Source of the DNA: Macrolepiota albuminosa | Taxonomy: Eukaryota; Basidiomycota; Agaricomycetes; Agaricales; Agaricaceae | Direction of reading: 5' to 3' | DNA: 64,000 nucleotides | NCBI GenBank assembly: GCA_027475525.1 | Contig: JAMWFC010000059.1 | Location: 682,001 to 746,000, forward strand | In this document: positions 55,199 through 64,000 of the stretch, in pieces | How positions within the stretch are numbered: position 1 is the first letter of the stretch | How the letters are laid out: each line of letters opens with the position of its first letter | Made by a program: the position numbers and the translations under genes | Notes under the pieces: generated by a model | What the model was told of the DNA's origin: nothing | Databases searched by the model: none | The model's input: the letters and a program-made list of their open reading frames with translations, nothing else

Positions 55199-58005
55199 GA
55201 ATCATTTGTGGATGGCTAATCTGTCATCGCCGCTAGGCACTTGGAGTCGCTGTCGCGACTGTAGTACTCATTGTCGTAGGCGTTGTCATATACGTCAACT
55301 CTGACGTACTCCTCCCCCTCCACGACCACACTCTTGGGCTCGGCGCCCGATGCCTCCTCTGGGGGCTCCTGGTCGTTTGTGGGGTGCTCTGCCTCAGATT
55401 CGGCAGATACGTCTCCATCACTCCCACTCGCAGCTGCAGTATGTGCAGCTCGAAGGTGGGCGTGGGGTGTATACCCCTTCCTCGGGGTACCTGGCTTCGC
55501 AGGGCAGTTGGTAGCGTAGTGGCCTGGTTGGCCACACGCGAAACAAGTCCCTGCCTGCCCCGGTGGGTTGGCTGGCTTGAAGTCCGGCCTTGGTTTAGGA
55601 CGTTCTCCGTCCAGCACCTGCTCTGGGCGTGGGCAGCTCCGCCCTCGGTTTGCAGCAGGGGTTCTGCATACAACAAACCACGTGTTGTGGTCACGGTCCA
55701 AATTGGTCTTTTTGGCCAAGAAGGTCCCTACATGCTGACCCCGTGAGGGTGTCCCACCAGGCGGTAGTCGCCTGGGTCCCCCTTTGTGTCCACTCCGGTG
55801 TTTGTAGTGGTTAGCAGTCTTCAGAGACTGCTCATACTGGATGGCATATGCCACAAATTCTTCCACATCGTTGACTTCTGGGGACAATCCATCCTCACGT
55901 ATCAAATAGCGGTGCATGTCTGCTGGAATGCCATCCAAGAACGTTTCAAGCATTGTATACCCATCCGGGTAAACAGCCATGTTCTGGGCATGGTCATTAA
56001 GGGTATCATAGAACCCTTGTACCCCCAACTTCTCGGTGTACTTGGTGGACTGGAAGTCCCACCATGCATCCTGAAGCATTGAGGGGTGTACAAATCGATT
56101 GTACAGTCCAGTAAGGACTTCTTTGAACGTCCAGTCATATTGGACATGGTTGACGTGCAATACTGCCCGTTGAAACCAACCCATGGCCTCTCTGGCCAAG
56201 AACTCAGGCAGAACGAAGATTTGTTCTTGTTTCATATGGTCACCTCCGTATAAGCACATGGCAAGATGGGTGCATACATCCATCGCCCAATCTTCCAGGT
56301 CGCTGAACTTGGACGCGCCTGTATAGGCGCGAATGTGCCTACTGTCTGCTTTATGCAGCTTCACTCCATCTGGTAACCGTAAGGTTACGCACAGGGCATC
56401 ATCAACTACTCAATGCAGGCAATCGTGCATGGCTTCACGATGCATTTGAATGGCCTCCCGCTGACCTGGAGATCTAGTCGCCAAATCAGCGGCTTGGGGA
56501 AGCGACTTCCCTCGTCCACCTTGCAGAGGACATCCCGAGCCTCCTCGACTGTGGGCATAATTGCCCTTGTCTCGAGGAATCGACCCAGAGCCGTCATCCC
56601 GGCTGTTACCAGGGACATCACGTCTCGTGGCGCCATCTCGATCGAGGAAGTCTCCTCGATCATGATCATTGCGCCGCCCTGGACCTGGAGAAGCTTGATT
56701 CTCCTGACCCTGCGTGACAAATTGACAATGCATCTCGTCAATGGGCTTAGTGCCCTTGAATATGATGCCCTGATTGTTGATAAGGGATTGTCCCTTAGTC
56801 CTGAGGTCGCCATTGCGCATGCGTTGATACGCGACTCTGTCGCTCAACATTTTGGCCATGGGCACATGCGGCATCACAGATGCCTCGCTCTCCACTTTGA
56901 GCACAGTACTATTGTGCCCATCCGGACCTGACATATCTGTCCTACGGTCTTGGTTACGCATGTGCGGGGGCTCCTCACGCCACCCTTGTCCTGCTGGAGT
57001 ATAAAAAGTACTCACCGGTCTTACTTTGGGCACTTCTTGTGCCCGTGCTAGTGCTTCCACTAGCTCGATTCCGACGTCTTGATTGCGTTGTGCTGAGCAT
57101 TCCTCGGATGTGTGGCTCCAGGGGGTCGAGACCCCCGATTGCCGTGTGGCCTTACGCTGCACATACATTTGCAGCTCCATAGTGAGCACTCTCACCATCA
57201 AATCAGTATATTTCGTACTGAATACATTGGGCACTTCGTGCCCTTGTCGTCTAAGTGCTACTATATGTGCTGACGCATAGCGCTCGAGTTGTGCTTGGGT
57301 GGTGTATTTCATCACCTCTGGGTGCAAGTCCCAGAACACCTGCAAGCACACGGTGTACGCGGTTTTCAGCCGCTGCTCCTCTGCTCTGACGTCGTCATCA
57401 CTTGACAACTCAATCACCTCCTCTGGAAGCTCTACAACCTCCTGAGCTTCCTCTACCGCTGGTGTGCGTGGGAATTGGTTTTCCGCATGGGACACTTCAG
57501 GGCTCGCAGCCTCCTCCGGTACCTCTTCTATGTGGGCTTCTGCTATCTTAGAAGGCATTGGGCCCGCTGTGGGCCGCCTGGTCCCACTAATCCGGTTTGA
57601 AGGGAAAGCTTTCCCAGCCCGTACCGACAATTCGGTGTCTCCTGGGGCACCATAGGCGCCTGTCAACTGTTGGCCGTCCTCAGGGGGCCCTTTGGACGAG
57701 CTAGACCGTCGCAGTCCTCCTGGCAGCTGCATAACTGGGGGAGTTAATCCCCCTGGCATCTTATCCTGGAGACGTTGCTGACTGTCCTGCTGTGAGCTCT
57801 CAGCTCTCCGGGCCTCGCCTTTGTTCCTGGTCAGGTCGGTGCTCCGACCTCGGTCTTGAGCCTTCGGTCTCGCCTGACCCGCATTGGTCGCTGACGCGTC
57901 CTGGGTGTCTGCTGGGTCTCCCCGTAGATCGTAGGCATTCCACCCGCCGTCAGTGGAAACTGCAGGTATGGGATTACTCATCGTTTCCCTGTTTGAAATT
58001 TGCAT
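55199..58005 (-). pseudogene. Gypsy family A gag
   Basis: ATG at 58005 (MQISNRETMSNPIPAVST) opens a frame that is in phase with pol. It has a disordered N-terminal half, LSDRVAYQRMRNGDLRTKGQ, a TGA at 56410, then the gag core (HIRAYTGASKFSDLEDWAMD; LYNRFVHPSMLQDAWWDF; TFLDGIPADMHRYL) and a zinc knuckle CFACGQPGHYATNC near 55500-55545. A TAG at 55216 is the only non-TGA stop seen in the frame; the inner element has TAC (Tyr) there. It is homologous to the inner gag over its length. Confidence 0.9.
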
Positions 58006-58112
58006 GGTGTGGCTGTGCAAGAAGCTCGAGAAGCTGATAGAGTTCTGTCAACGAACTCAGCGACTGACGTCGGGTGCTAGGCAATAGATCCTAGCTGGTG
58101 GATTCAAAAAAA

Positions 58113-58346
58113 TGTAACGAAGTTACGGTGTTTGTGAGCTTAAGATCACACTGCACAGAATCAGACCAGTCTGGTCTATTGTCACTGTAGTGTAATACAA
58201 GAATATAAGCTGCTTAGTAAGCAGCAAGTGAAAACTATTTATACTAATGTAAATAATAATAATATATTATAATAATATAATATATTATGGACTACTAAAA
58301 TAAGTAAAAGCTATGTGGCCAACGCCACATAGCGGACTACGCTACA
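58113..58346 (-). repeat. 5' LTR of Gypsy family A
   Basis: 234 bp, on the minus strand from TGTAGCGTAGTCC to CCGTAACTTCGTTACA, with GTATAAATAG as probable TATA box. It is followed on the minus strand by TTTTTTTGAATCCACCAGC, then the hairpin GCTAGG..CCTAGC (58060-58112 region). CACTG at 58347-58351 is the TSD. Confidence 0.95.
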
Positions 58347-58351
58347 CACTG

Positions 58352-61300
58352 CAAGTCTTGCCTAGAAAATTTGCCTACGAGTCCCATCTTCCTCCGGAGC
58401 TTATCAACAACGTCACAAGCTAAGGGCTTTGTGAGGAGGTCGGCTGCCATGTCGTCAGACGAAATGTATGCGGGCTTGATCTTGCCGTCGTAAACGGCCT
58501 GTCTGAGCCAGAACCAGTGACGGTCGAGGTGTTTGAGGCGACCCATGTGCTCCGGCTGTTTGGATACAAGGATTGCTGATTGATTGTCCAGGTTTAGAAC
58601 GAGCGGTGAAGATTGAGGCGTGCCTATATCCGCTAGGAAATTCCGGAGCCAGCAGAGCTCACGGCCGGTCTCACTTGCTGCGACGAATTCCGCTTCCGTG
58701 GTTGACAGGGCTACGATAGTTTGCAGTTTTGACATCCAGCTGACAGCGCCTCCGGCAACAGTGAGGACTGAGCCAGTGGTGGAGCGACCATTGTCAGGGT
58801 TACCGCCATGATCAGCGTCAGCGTATGCGAGGAAGTGGGAGGGGGACGAAGTAGTTGCATCAGCGGAGTACTCTATCTTGTAGTCCAGGGTACCACAAAT
58901 ATATCACATTAGGTGTTTCACGGCCTTCCAATGCTTCGGTCCTGGGCAGGCATTGAACCGACATAGTACTCCCACCGCGTATGCTATATCTGGACATGTG
59001 CACATGGCCAGATAAAGCAGCGCACCTGTAGCCTGAATGTAAGGGACGTCATGCATCTCCTCGACTTCCTCTGGTGTCCGTGGGGAGTCTGCCTTTGAGA
59101 GACGAGCACTAGGGTCGAGCGGGGTAGCAACTGCCTTACTATCCAACATGTTGAAACGAGACAGGACCTCTATAGCGTAAGCCCTCTGATCGATCCACAG
59201 CTTTCATTTGGGCCTGTCGCGGGTCACAGCGACACCAAGGAGCCCTGACATGGGCCCAAGGTGGCGCAACTTGAAGTACTGCCTAAGCTCGGTGATGACT
59301 TTAAGGATAGCAGCCCGGGACTTGGAAGCAAGAGTCATATCGTCAACATGAATGGGAATAATGATGCGGACGCCATCCTGGAGATAGACGTAAATGCAGG
59401 GGTCCAAGGTAATACGGGCAAATCTGAGCTTGACCAGCACCTGATGGAGGCGCTTGTTCCACAGGTTTGCACCCTGTCGAAGCCCATAGATCCCACGCTC
59501 CAGCTTTGCACACGCGTCCCCCTCACCTGGCTTGCGCTGGACGTCGGCAGGTACCTCTTCAGGAAAACCCTCAGGGAACTTCATATAAAGTTCAGTATTG
59601 ATGACGCCGTGTAGGAAAGCGGAGGAGATGTCGACAGACTCAAGATGCAGATCCTCAACAGCAGCCAGAGCCAAGACGGTGCATACAGCTGCCCATCGGG
59701 CTGTCGGTGCAAATGTCTCGTCAAAATCGACACCGGGGCGCTGACTAAAGCCTTGGGCAACCACCTGAGCCTTAAAGCGGTCGATGGCGCCATCTGGTAG
59801 GTGCTTTACCATGAAAACCCACCTGGAGCCAATGGCCTTTCGACCCACTGGAAGGTATACTGCACGCCATGTACCGTTGTTTTTCAATGCGTTCATCTCA
59901 TCTACCATCACCTTATGCCATTCGGCGGCGTTGTCACCAGCCATTGCCTCGCGGTAGGAACATGGATTTGTATCGTGAGCACCAACCTTGTATGCCCAGG
60001 CCATGTTGGCATGTATGGCACCGTAGCCGTCACCACTGATGCCGCACTCCACGAAGGCCCGGCCAGCGAGAAGTAAGGCCTCATCGGACTCAACATTGAG
60101 GACGAGGTTTACCTCCTGCTCCCCTTGGGCATCAGCATTGCCAACGTTGACCTCCCAAGGGGGTTGCTCCGGGGGTAGCTCAGGAAAGGGTGAAGGTGGT
60201 GGTGGTGGCAGTGGTTCTCAAACAAGCGGTGATTCGCAACTATCTTGGCGCTCGACAGCATTGTAGTAGCCAGCGTTAGGCCCGCGCGTGGGTATCCGTG
60301 TGTGTTGGCTTGGTTCGCGTGGTGGTGGCAAGGGTCAAGGCCTGCGCGGTTGCCGCACCCTGGGAGGTTCCTGCTCTGGTCCCGTGTCTCCCACCAAAAT
60401 GGGAATATCTCCTACCAAAACAGGGTTGTCTCCCACCAAAACGGAAATACCTGTTGTCGGATCTGAAACTCCGTTGCTGTTGTCGAGTGGAATTGGATGA
60501 CCGTCGTGGCCAGGATCTGGCTGGTGTTTTGTCGAGGAGGTCGGGCCATTGGCAGCAGCTTGTGAGGGCTCGGCGTACCCATCAGGTTTGCCAGCGACGT
60601 AGTCATCGTAGTCAGGGAATGTGTTAAAAATATGGAGTGGTGGCTGAGGCGTGTCCACAAGGGAGAGGCCTGGAAAACGCGACTCATCGAACACAACGTC
60701 TCTGGAGACGACAACCTGTCTTGTTTTGGGAATATAGACCCTCCACCCGACGTGGTTGTCGGGGTACCCCACAAAAATGCCCGGTAGAGAATGTCCATCG
60801 AGTCCTCGCCTTTTCTCCCGGCTGACAAGGACATAAGCAGCGCATCCAAACACCCAAAGGTGTCCTATGCACGGCTTCCTCCCCTTATAGGCTTCGAATG
60901 GCGTTATGTTGCGGGGTAGGGCAGATGTAGGGCAGCAATTATGTACGTGTCTATATGCACTCAAAGCGTATGTCCAGAAGCTTGAGGGAAGATTTGCCTC
61001 TGACAGCATGGCAGTGATGCTTTCCTCAATGGTCCGGTTCATGCGCTCTGCTATGCCATTCTGCTGTGGTGTTGCCGTGTTTGTGAACTCAACGCGTATA
61101 CCCTCAGACTTACAATACCCAAGAAAATCGTTCGATGTGTATTTGCTGCCTTTATCAAAGTGGACGCACTTGATCGGTCGCTCCGCATGCCGCTCAGCCT
61201 GGGCTTTGTAAGTCTTGAAAGCAGCCAACGCATTGCTTTTCCGATACATATCGTGAGCCTCCATCCACCTTGTGCTATCATTGATGAACGTTATCCACCA

Positions 61301-61918
61301 CTTACAGTTCGACAGGTGTCCTCCGACTTGCATTGGACCGTGGACATCGCTAAAGACTCTCCCGAGAACTTCTGGTGCCCTATCTGCGGTGTGTGGGAAG
61401 GGCGCGCGGTGCTGTTTCCCTTGAAGGCACGGCTCACACACGCATGGCAGTGGAGCATCAGACGACAACCACAGGTCATGCGTAAGATTGTTCCTAATTA
61501 GCTGCTCCAGCCTGTCAGCTCCAAGGTAACACATTCTTCGATGCAGAAGTGATCTGTCGACCCTCACGGAAGATGTCGGGCCAACGTAGGTTGCGTTGGC
61601 TGCGTGTGCAGGGGACAAAATGAGAGTCTCGCCATCAAGGTAGGAGGTTAGGTTCTTGCCGACAGTGGCAGTGAATATCAGGTCATTTCCAATGGCAAAC
61701 AAGACCTTGCGCTCTTGAAACGTTACCACGAAGCCGCGGTGCACGGCGAGGGTGGTGATGGACAGCAGATTGTTGGTCAATTCAGGTACAAAAAGAACAT
61801 CGGTGAAAATAACATTGTTAAGTGGCCTCCCATCATGACCCATCCCTCGCGGCCTGAATCTGATCGACCCCTTTCCGACTGAATATACCGTGGTGTTGTT
61901 AGCAAGATGTATCGGCAC
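58352..61918 (-). pseudogene. Copia family C integrase, RT and RNase H
   Basis: One frame from about 61918 to the end at 58352, with TGA codons at 60335, 60218, 59204 and 58904. The integrase zinc region (LLHRRMCYLGADRLEQLIRN..CEPCLQGKQHR; the usual HxxxGH is altered) and core (VFSDVHGPMQVGGHLSNCKW; VHFDKGSKYTSNDFLGYC; TATPQQNGIAERMNRTIEES) come first. RT has VDFDETFAPTARWAAVCTVL, DISSAFLHGVINTELYMKFP, YGLRQGANLWNKRLHQVL, and IPIHVDDMTLASKS (catalytic VDD). RNase H has LAYADADHGGNPDN (read at 58760-58840), STTEAEFVAASETGRELCWL. The TGA codons at 59204 and 58904 interrupt RDRPK-stop-KLWIDQRAYA and HLM-stop-YICGTLDY. The frame ends at the Gypsy family A insertion. Confidence 0.92.
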
Positions 61919-62917
61919 ACAAGTCTGGCAGAAACCATTCTCGATGCGGCGTCATAGAACTCGTGGCGCCTGAGTCTGTGTTCCACAGGACGTCAGAAGG
62001 GGCGTTCGTCGACAGAGAAGATCTACAAACTGCGGCTTCGGCTTTAACAGCGGGGCCATCACAGCCCTCCTCAATTTTCGGCTTGTCGGCTGCTTTGGCT
62101 GCATCAGCCTTTGCATTACCACGGCGTCCTCCTCTCTTCTTCTTGGAGTTAGGGTCCTCCTTCTTGGGTAGCGCTCGTGCAGCGGGGAGCATAGGGCATT
62201 CCGTGACCTTGTGGGCTCCGTCGCAAATGTAGCACGTGATGGATCTAACAGCAGCGGCTGCAGCGTCACTCTCAGCTACGGCGCGTTGCGTTTCTTCAGT
62301 TTGGAAGGCTTCTTTGACTGCGCCATTGGTAAGGTTATTTAGCATAAGCACCGAAGATATGAAGGGGGCATATTCCTTGCGTGGAAGTGCACAAAGCATA
62401 GCCATCGAACAGAGCTCATCGTCGAGCATTTCTAGAGTATAGGCCGGCGACAAGAGTCCCTCGGGTCCGACAATTGGGGGAGGCCAAAGGGTACGAATGC
62501 GCTGCATGGCGCCCTTCACCCGGGTACAGAGCTGTGTGAGTGTCTTGTTCTTGCGGAGGCATATGTTAAACAGGTCACTTAGTGAGTTGAAACGAGCGTT
62601 TGGGGTGGATTTGGAATGGATTTCCTGAAGTTTCTCCCACATAAGTGCCGGCTTAGTTCGGATGGCATCGACGTGGATTTTGTTTCCTTCATCCAAGCCC
62701 TGGTATATCTCACCAGCCGCACGATCACTACGTAGCTGATAAGAGTTCCAGGCGTTGATCGAGTTCGCATTGTCAGGCTCAAGGAGTGGTGGGAATTCTT
62801 CCCTGTTACAATCCGTGCCCCACCTACTGACATAAGCCATCCAAACATGATCTTTTCCCATTCCGTATATTTGATGGTTCCAAGCCTTGGTGTCAACTGA
62901 CGACTGATGTCTTCCAT
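61899..62917 (-). pseudogene. Copia family C gag and protease
   Basis: ATG at 62917 gives MEDISRQLTPRLGTIKYTEW, the typical Copia gag opening. A frameshift near 62805 is needed to reach EEFPPLLEPDNANSINAWNS. The gag body (VDAIRTKPALMWEKLQEIHS; FNICLRKNKTLTQLCTRVKG) is followed by the zinc knuckle CYICDGAHKVTEC and the protease box LWNTDSGATSSMTPHREWF. A second one-base shift near 61915 separates it from VPIHLANNTTVYSVGKG in the pol frame. The element is inactive. Confidence 0.88.
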
Positions 62918-63058
62918 GATTGGCAACGGTATCGGGGCCTTTATGCGTGAGAGAAGTTGTGTGGGCGTTGAGTTGATGGGGGAGGGATTTTGCTAATGCT
63001 GCAACGTTAACTAACGGAGCAAAAATAGATTCTTTCTTCAGTGTAAGTCTGTGGGGCC

Positions 63059-63071
63059 GGGGCCCATAACC
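63059..63071 (-). promoter_or_regulatory. Copia primer-binding site complementary to the initiator tRNA-Met anticodon arm
   Basis: Directly after the 5' LTR the minus strand reads GGTTATGGGCCCC, the complement of GGGGCCCATAACC. GGGCCCATAACC is the anticodon-arm sequence of eukaryotic initiator tRNA-Met. Drosophila copia is known to prime from an internal fragment of this tRNA, so the same half-tRNA priming is inferred here. Confidence 0.75.
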
Positions 63072-63293
63072 TGTTAAAGCAAGTTACACGCAGCGGTTAC
63101 GGACAGACACTAAATGAGTAGTGTGACAGCTAGTGTCGTTGTACTTCAGAATGAATATATATTTGACTGCATAGTTAACACATACCTAGTGTCGTTGTAC
63201 TTCAGAATGAAGTGTACAACGACACCGGGAAGAAAATAATACTACGGTCACGTGCACAAGGGCACTTCTCATTATACCGGTAGGCATTCAACA
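63072..63293 (-). repeat. 5' LTR of Copia family C
   Basis: 222 bp, on the minus strand TGTTGAATGCCTACCGG to GCTTTAACA. It keeps CpG at four of the six sites that differ from the left copy. The stem GTGTCGTTGTAC/GTACAACGACAC is perfect here. GTATT at 63294-63298 is the TSD. Confidence 0.95.
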
Positions 63294-63298
63294 GTATT

Positions 63299-64000
63299 GA
63301 CAAAGCGACCCTTTTAGTTAAGGCATTCCTTGGCGCCGGCTAGAAGGACGGGTGGTACATACTACCAATCAAGTCTCCTGATACAGACAAACCCTTAAGC
63401 GGAGCTACGAGTCGTGAATGCGTTTTGCCATCCGCCCGGATTATAAGAATGTCCAATTAGTAATTTACCCCAATACATAAGCTCATTGATAGATGATAAA
63501 CCACGAAACAACGACACACATGGAAATCGCAGAATACAAAAAAGAAATTGTCGGAATCTTCAAATGTTAGCGTCATGTTCTTCAGCCTATTCCCGTAACT
63601 GTTTGCCAAGCTCAGCTCAGACACAATGCTCACTCCGTTAGTCCAGTAGAATGTTTGTTGTCACCGACAATTTCTGTACCACACCAGTAATCATTCTAGA
63701 AAACAGGAAGCTTCATACCGGCTAATTTCTCCTCATTCTCACTGTATCATCATACACATACAGTTTTAGCCTTTCTGGCACAGTCCGTGTGCGAAACGTT
63801 GGGGCCGACTAGATACAACATTCATTGGTCGCACTCCAGATGTGCTTAGGGCTCAGGTATTGAGATGGTGAACACATGGCTGAAATCAGAAGCATTGCAT
63901 ATTTTCCCTTCCAAATCACAAACTTCAAATTCCAACAGCCCTCATTTTCATATCCACTCTTGTTCGTTACAGCCTCGCCCTCCCTCGAGGGTCAGGGAAT
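63299..64000. other. Flanking DNA right of the nest, no gene recognised
   Basis: This sequence was contiguous with 35709 before the Copia insertion. No open frame with a recognisable motif is visible on either strand. It may be intergenic host DNA. Confidence 0.45.

Larger units (their letters stand above)
35970..58346 (-). mobile_element. Gypsy family A chromovirus with an extra gene, split by an inner insertion
   Basis: LTRs at 35970-36351 and 58113-58346, with the perfect 5-bp TSD CACTG at 35965-35969 and 58347-58351. Without the inner element it is about 11.3 kb: gag-pol (58005 to 51350, continuing 40322 to 39741) and a third gene (39581 to 36397). It sits in the Copia family C element at the end of its coding region: copia codes ..RQDLQ up to the TSD, and the TGA stop is restored when the insertion is removed. 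Confidence 0.95.
35715..63293 (-). mobile_element. Copia family C element, host of two nested insertions
   Basis: Two 222-bp LTRs (35715-35936 and 63072-63293) in the same orientation and a perfect TSD GTATT (35710-35714 and 63294-63298) define one insertion. Without the Gypsy inserted at 35970-58346 the element is about 5.2 kb, a normal Copia size, with gag-pol on the minus strand (62917 to 58352). The LTRs differ at six positions, all CpG transitions. It is the oldest layer of the nest. Confidence 0.95.

Noticed and set aside
1..64000. CRISPR arrays, riboswitches, bacterial operons
   Set aside because: No spaced short repeats or bacterial gene organisation; all evidence is for a fungal nuclear transposon cluster.

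Overview
The window looks like a transposon-packed, gene-poor stretch of a basidiomycete (Agaricomycete-type) nuclear genome. The evidence is chromodomain Ty3/Gypsy elements, Ty1/Copia elements, an Ngaro/DIRS-like tyrosine-recombinase retrotransposon, a Helitron remnant, short GT..AG introns, and degraded fragments of ordinary fungal genes (FGAM synthase, a CCR4-type deadenylase). No intact conventional host gene, tRNA, rRNA or CRISPR array was seen. The species cannot be named from the sequence alone.

Layout. 1-4.6 kb: an AT-rich lead-in, an LTR with the start of a Gypsy gag (family D), then a decayed Helitron Rep-helicase and a solo LTR (family I). 4.8-10.2 kb: a fairly complete minus-strand Ngaro-like element (gag with candidate intron, RT-RNase H, tyrosine recombinase). 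10.7-18.2 kb: a family I LTR in inverted orientation, a decayed Gypsy gag, a decayed family A LTR with a remnant of an unusual 'third gene', then a GC-rich proline-rich remnant. 18.4-23.6 kb: a minus-strand chromovirus (family F) with two tandem aspartic-protease domains. 23.7-31.6 kb: AT-rich spacer, another third-gene remnant, a Copia (family E) truncated by a family D Gypsy. 31.6-35.7 kb: fragments of host-type genes separated by two solo Copia LTRs, each with a target-site duplication (TSD).

The main structure is 35.7-63.3 kb, a three-level nest. A Copia (family C; LTRs 35715-35936 and 63072-63293; TSD GTATT) was interrupted at the end of its coding region by a Gypsy (family A; LTRs 35970-36351 and 58113-58346; TSD CACTG). 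That Gypsy was interrupted inside its integrase by a second Gypsy on the opposite strand (family B; LTRs 40323-40514 and 51158-51349; near-identical 5-bp TSD CTGGC/CTGGT). Removing the inner insertion restores the outer pol reading frame. Both about 11-kb Gypsy elements carry a large extra gene between pol and the 3' LTR. It is conserved between them, resembles neither pol nor an envelope, and has two older remnants elsewhere in the window. It is the best candidate here for something undescribed.

The reading frames of the three nested elements are almost uninterrupted except for stop codons, and 19 of the 20 I located are TGA, many facing arginine in the homologue. Eight of the nine LTR-pair substitutions are transitions at CpG. 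Together these suggest decay by deamination of methylated CpG (CGA to TGA).
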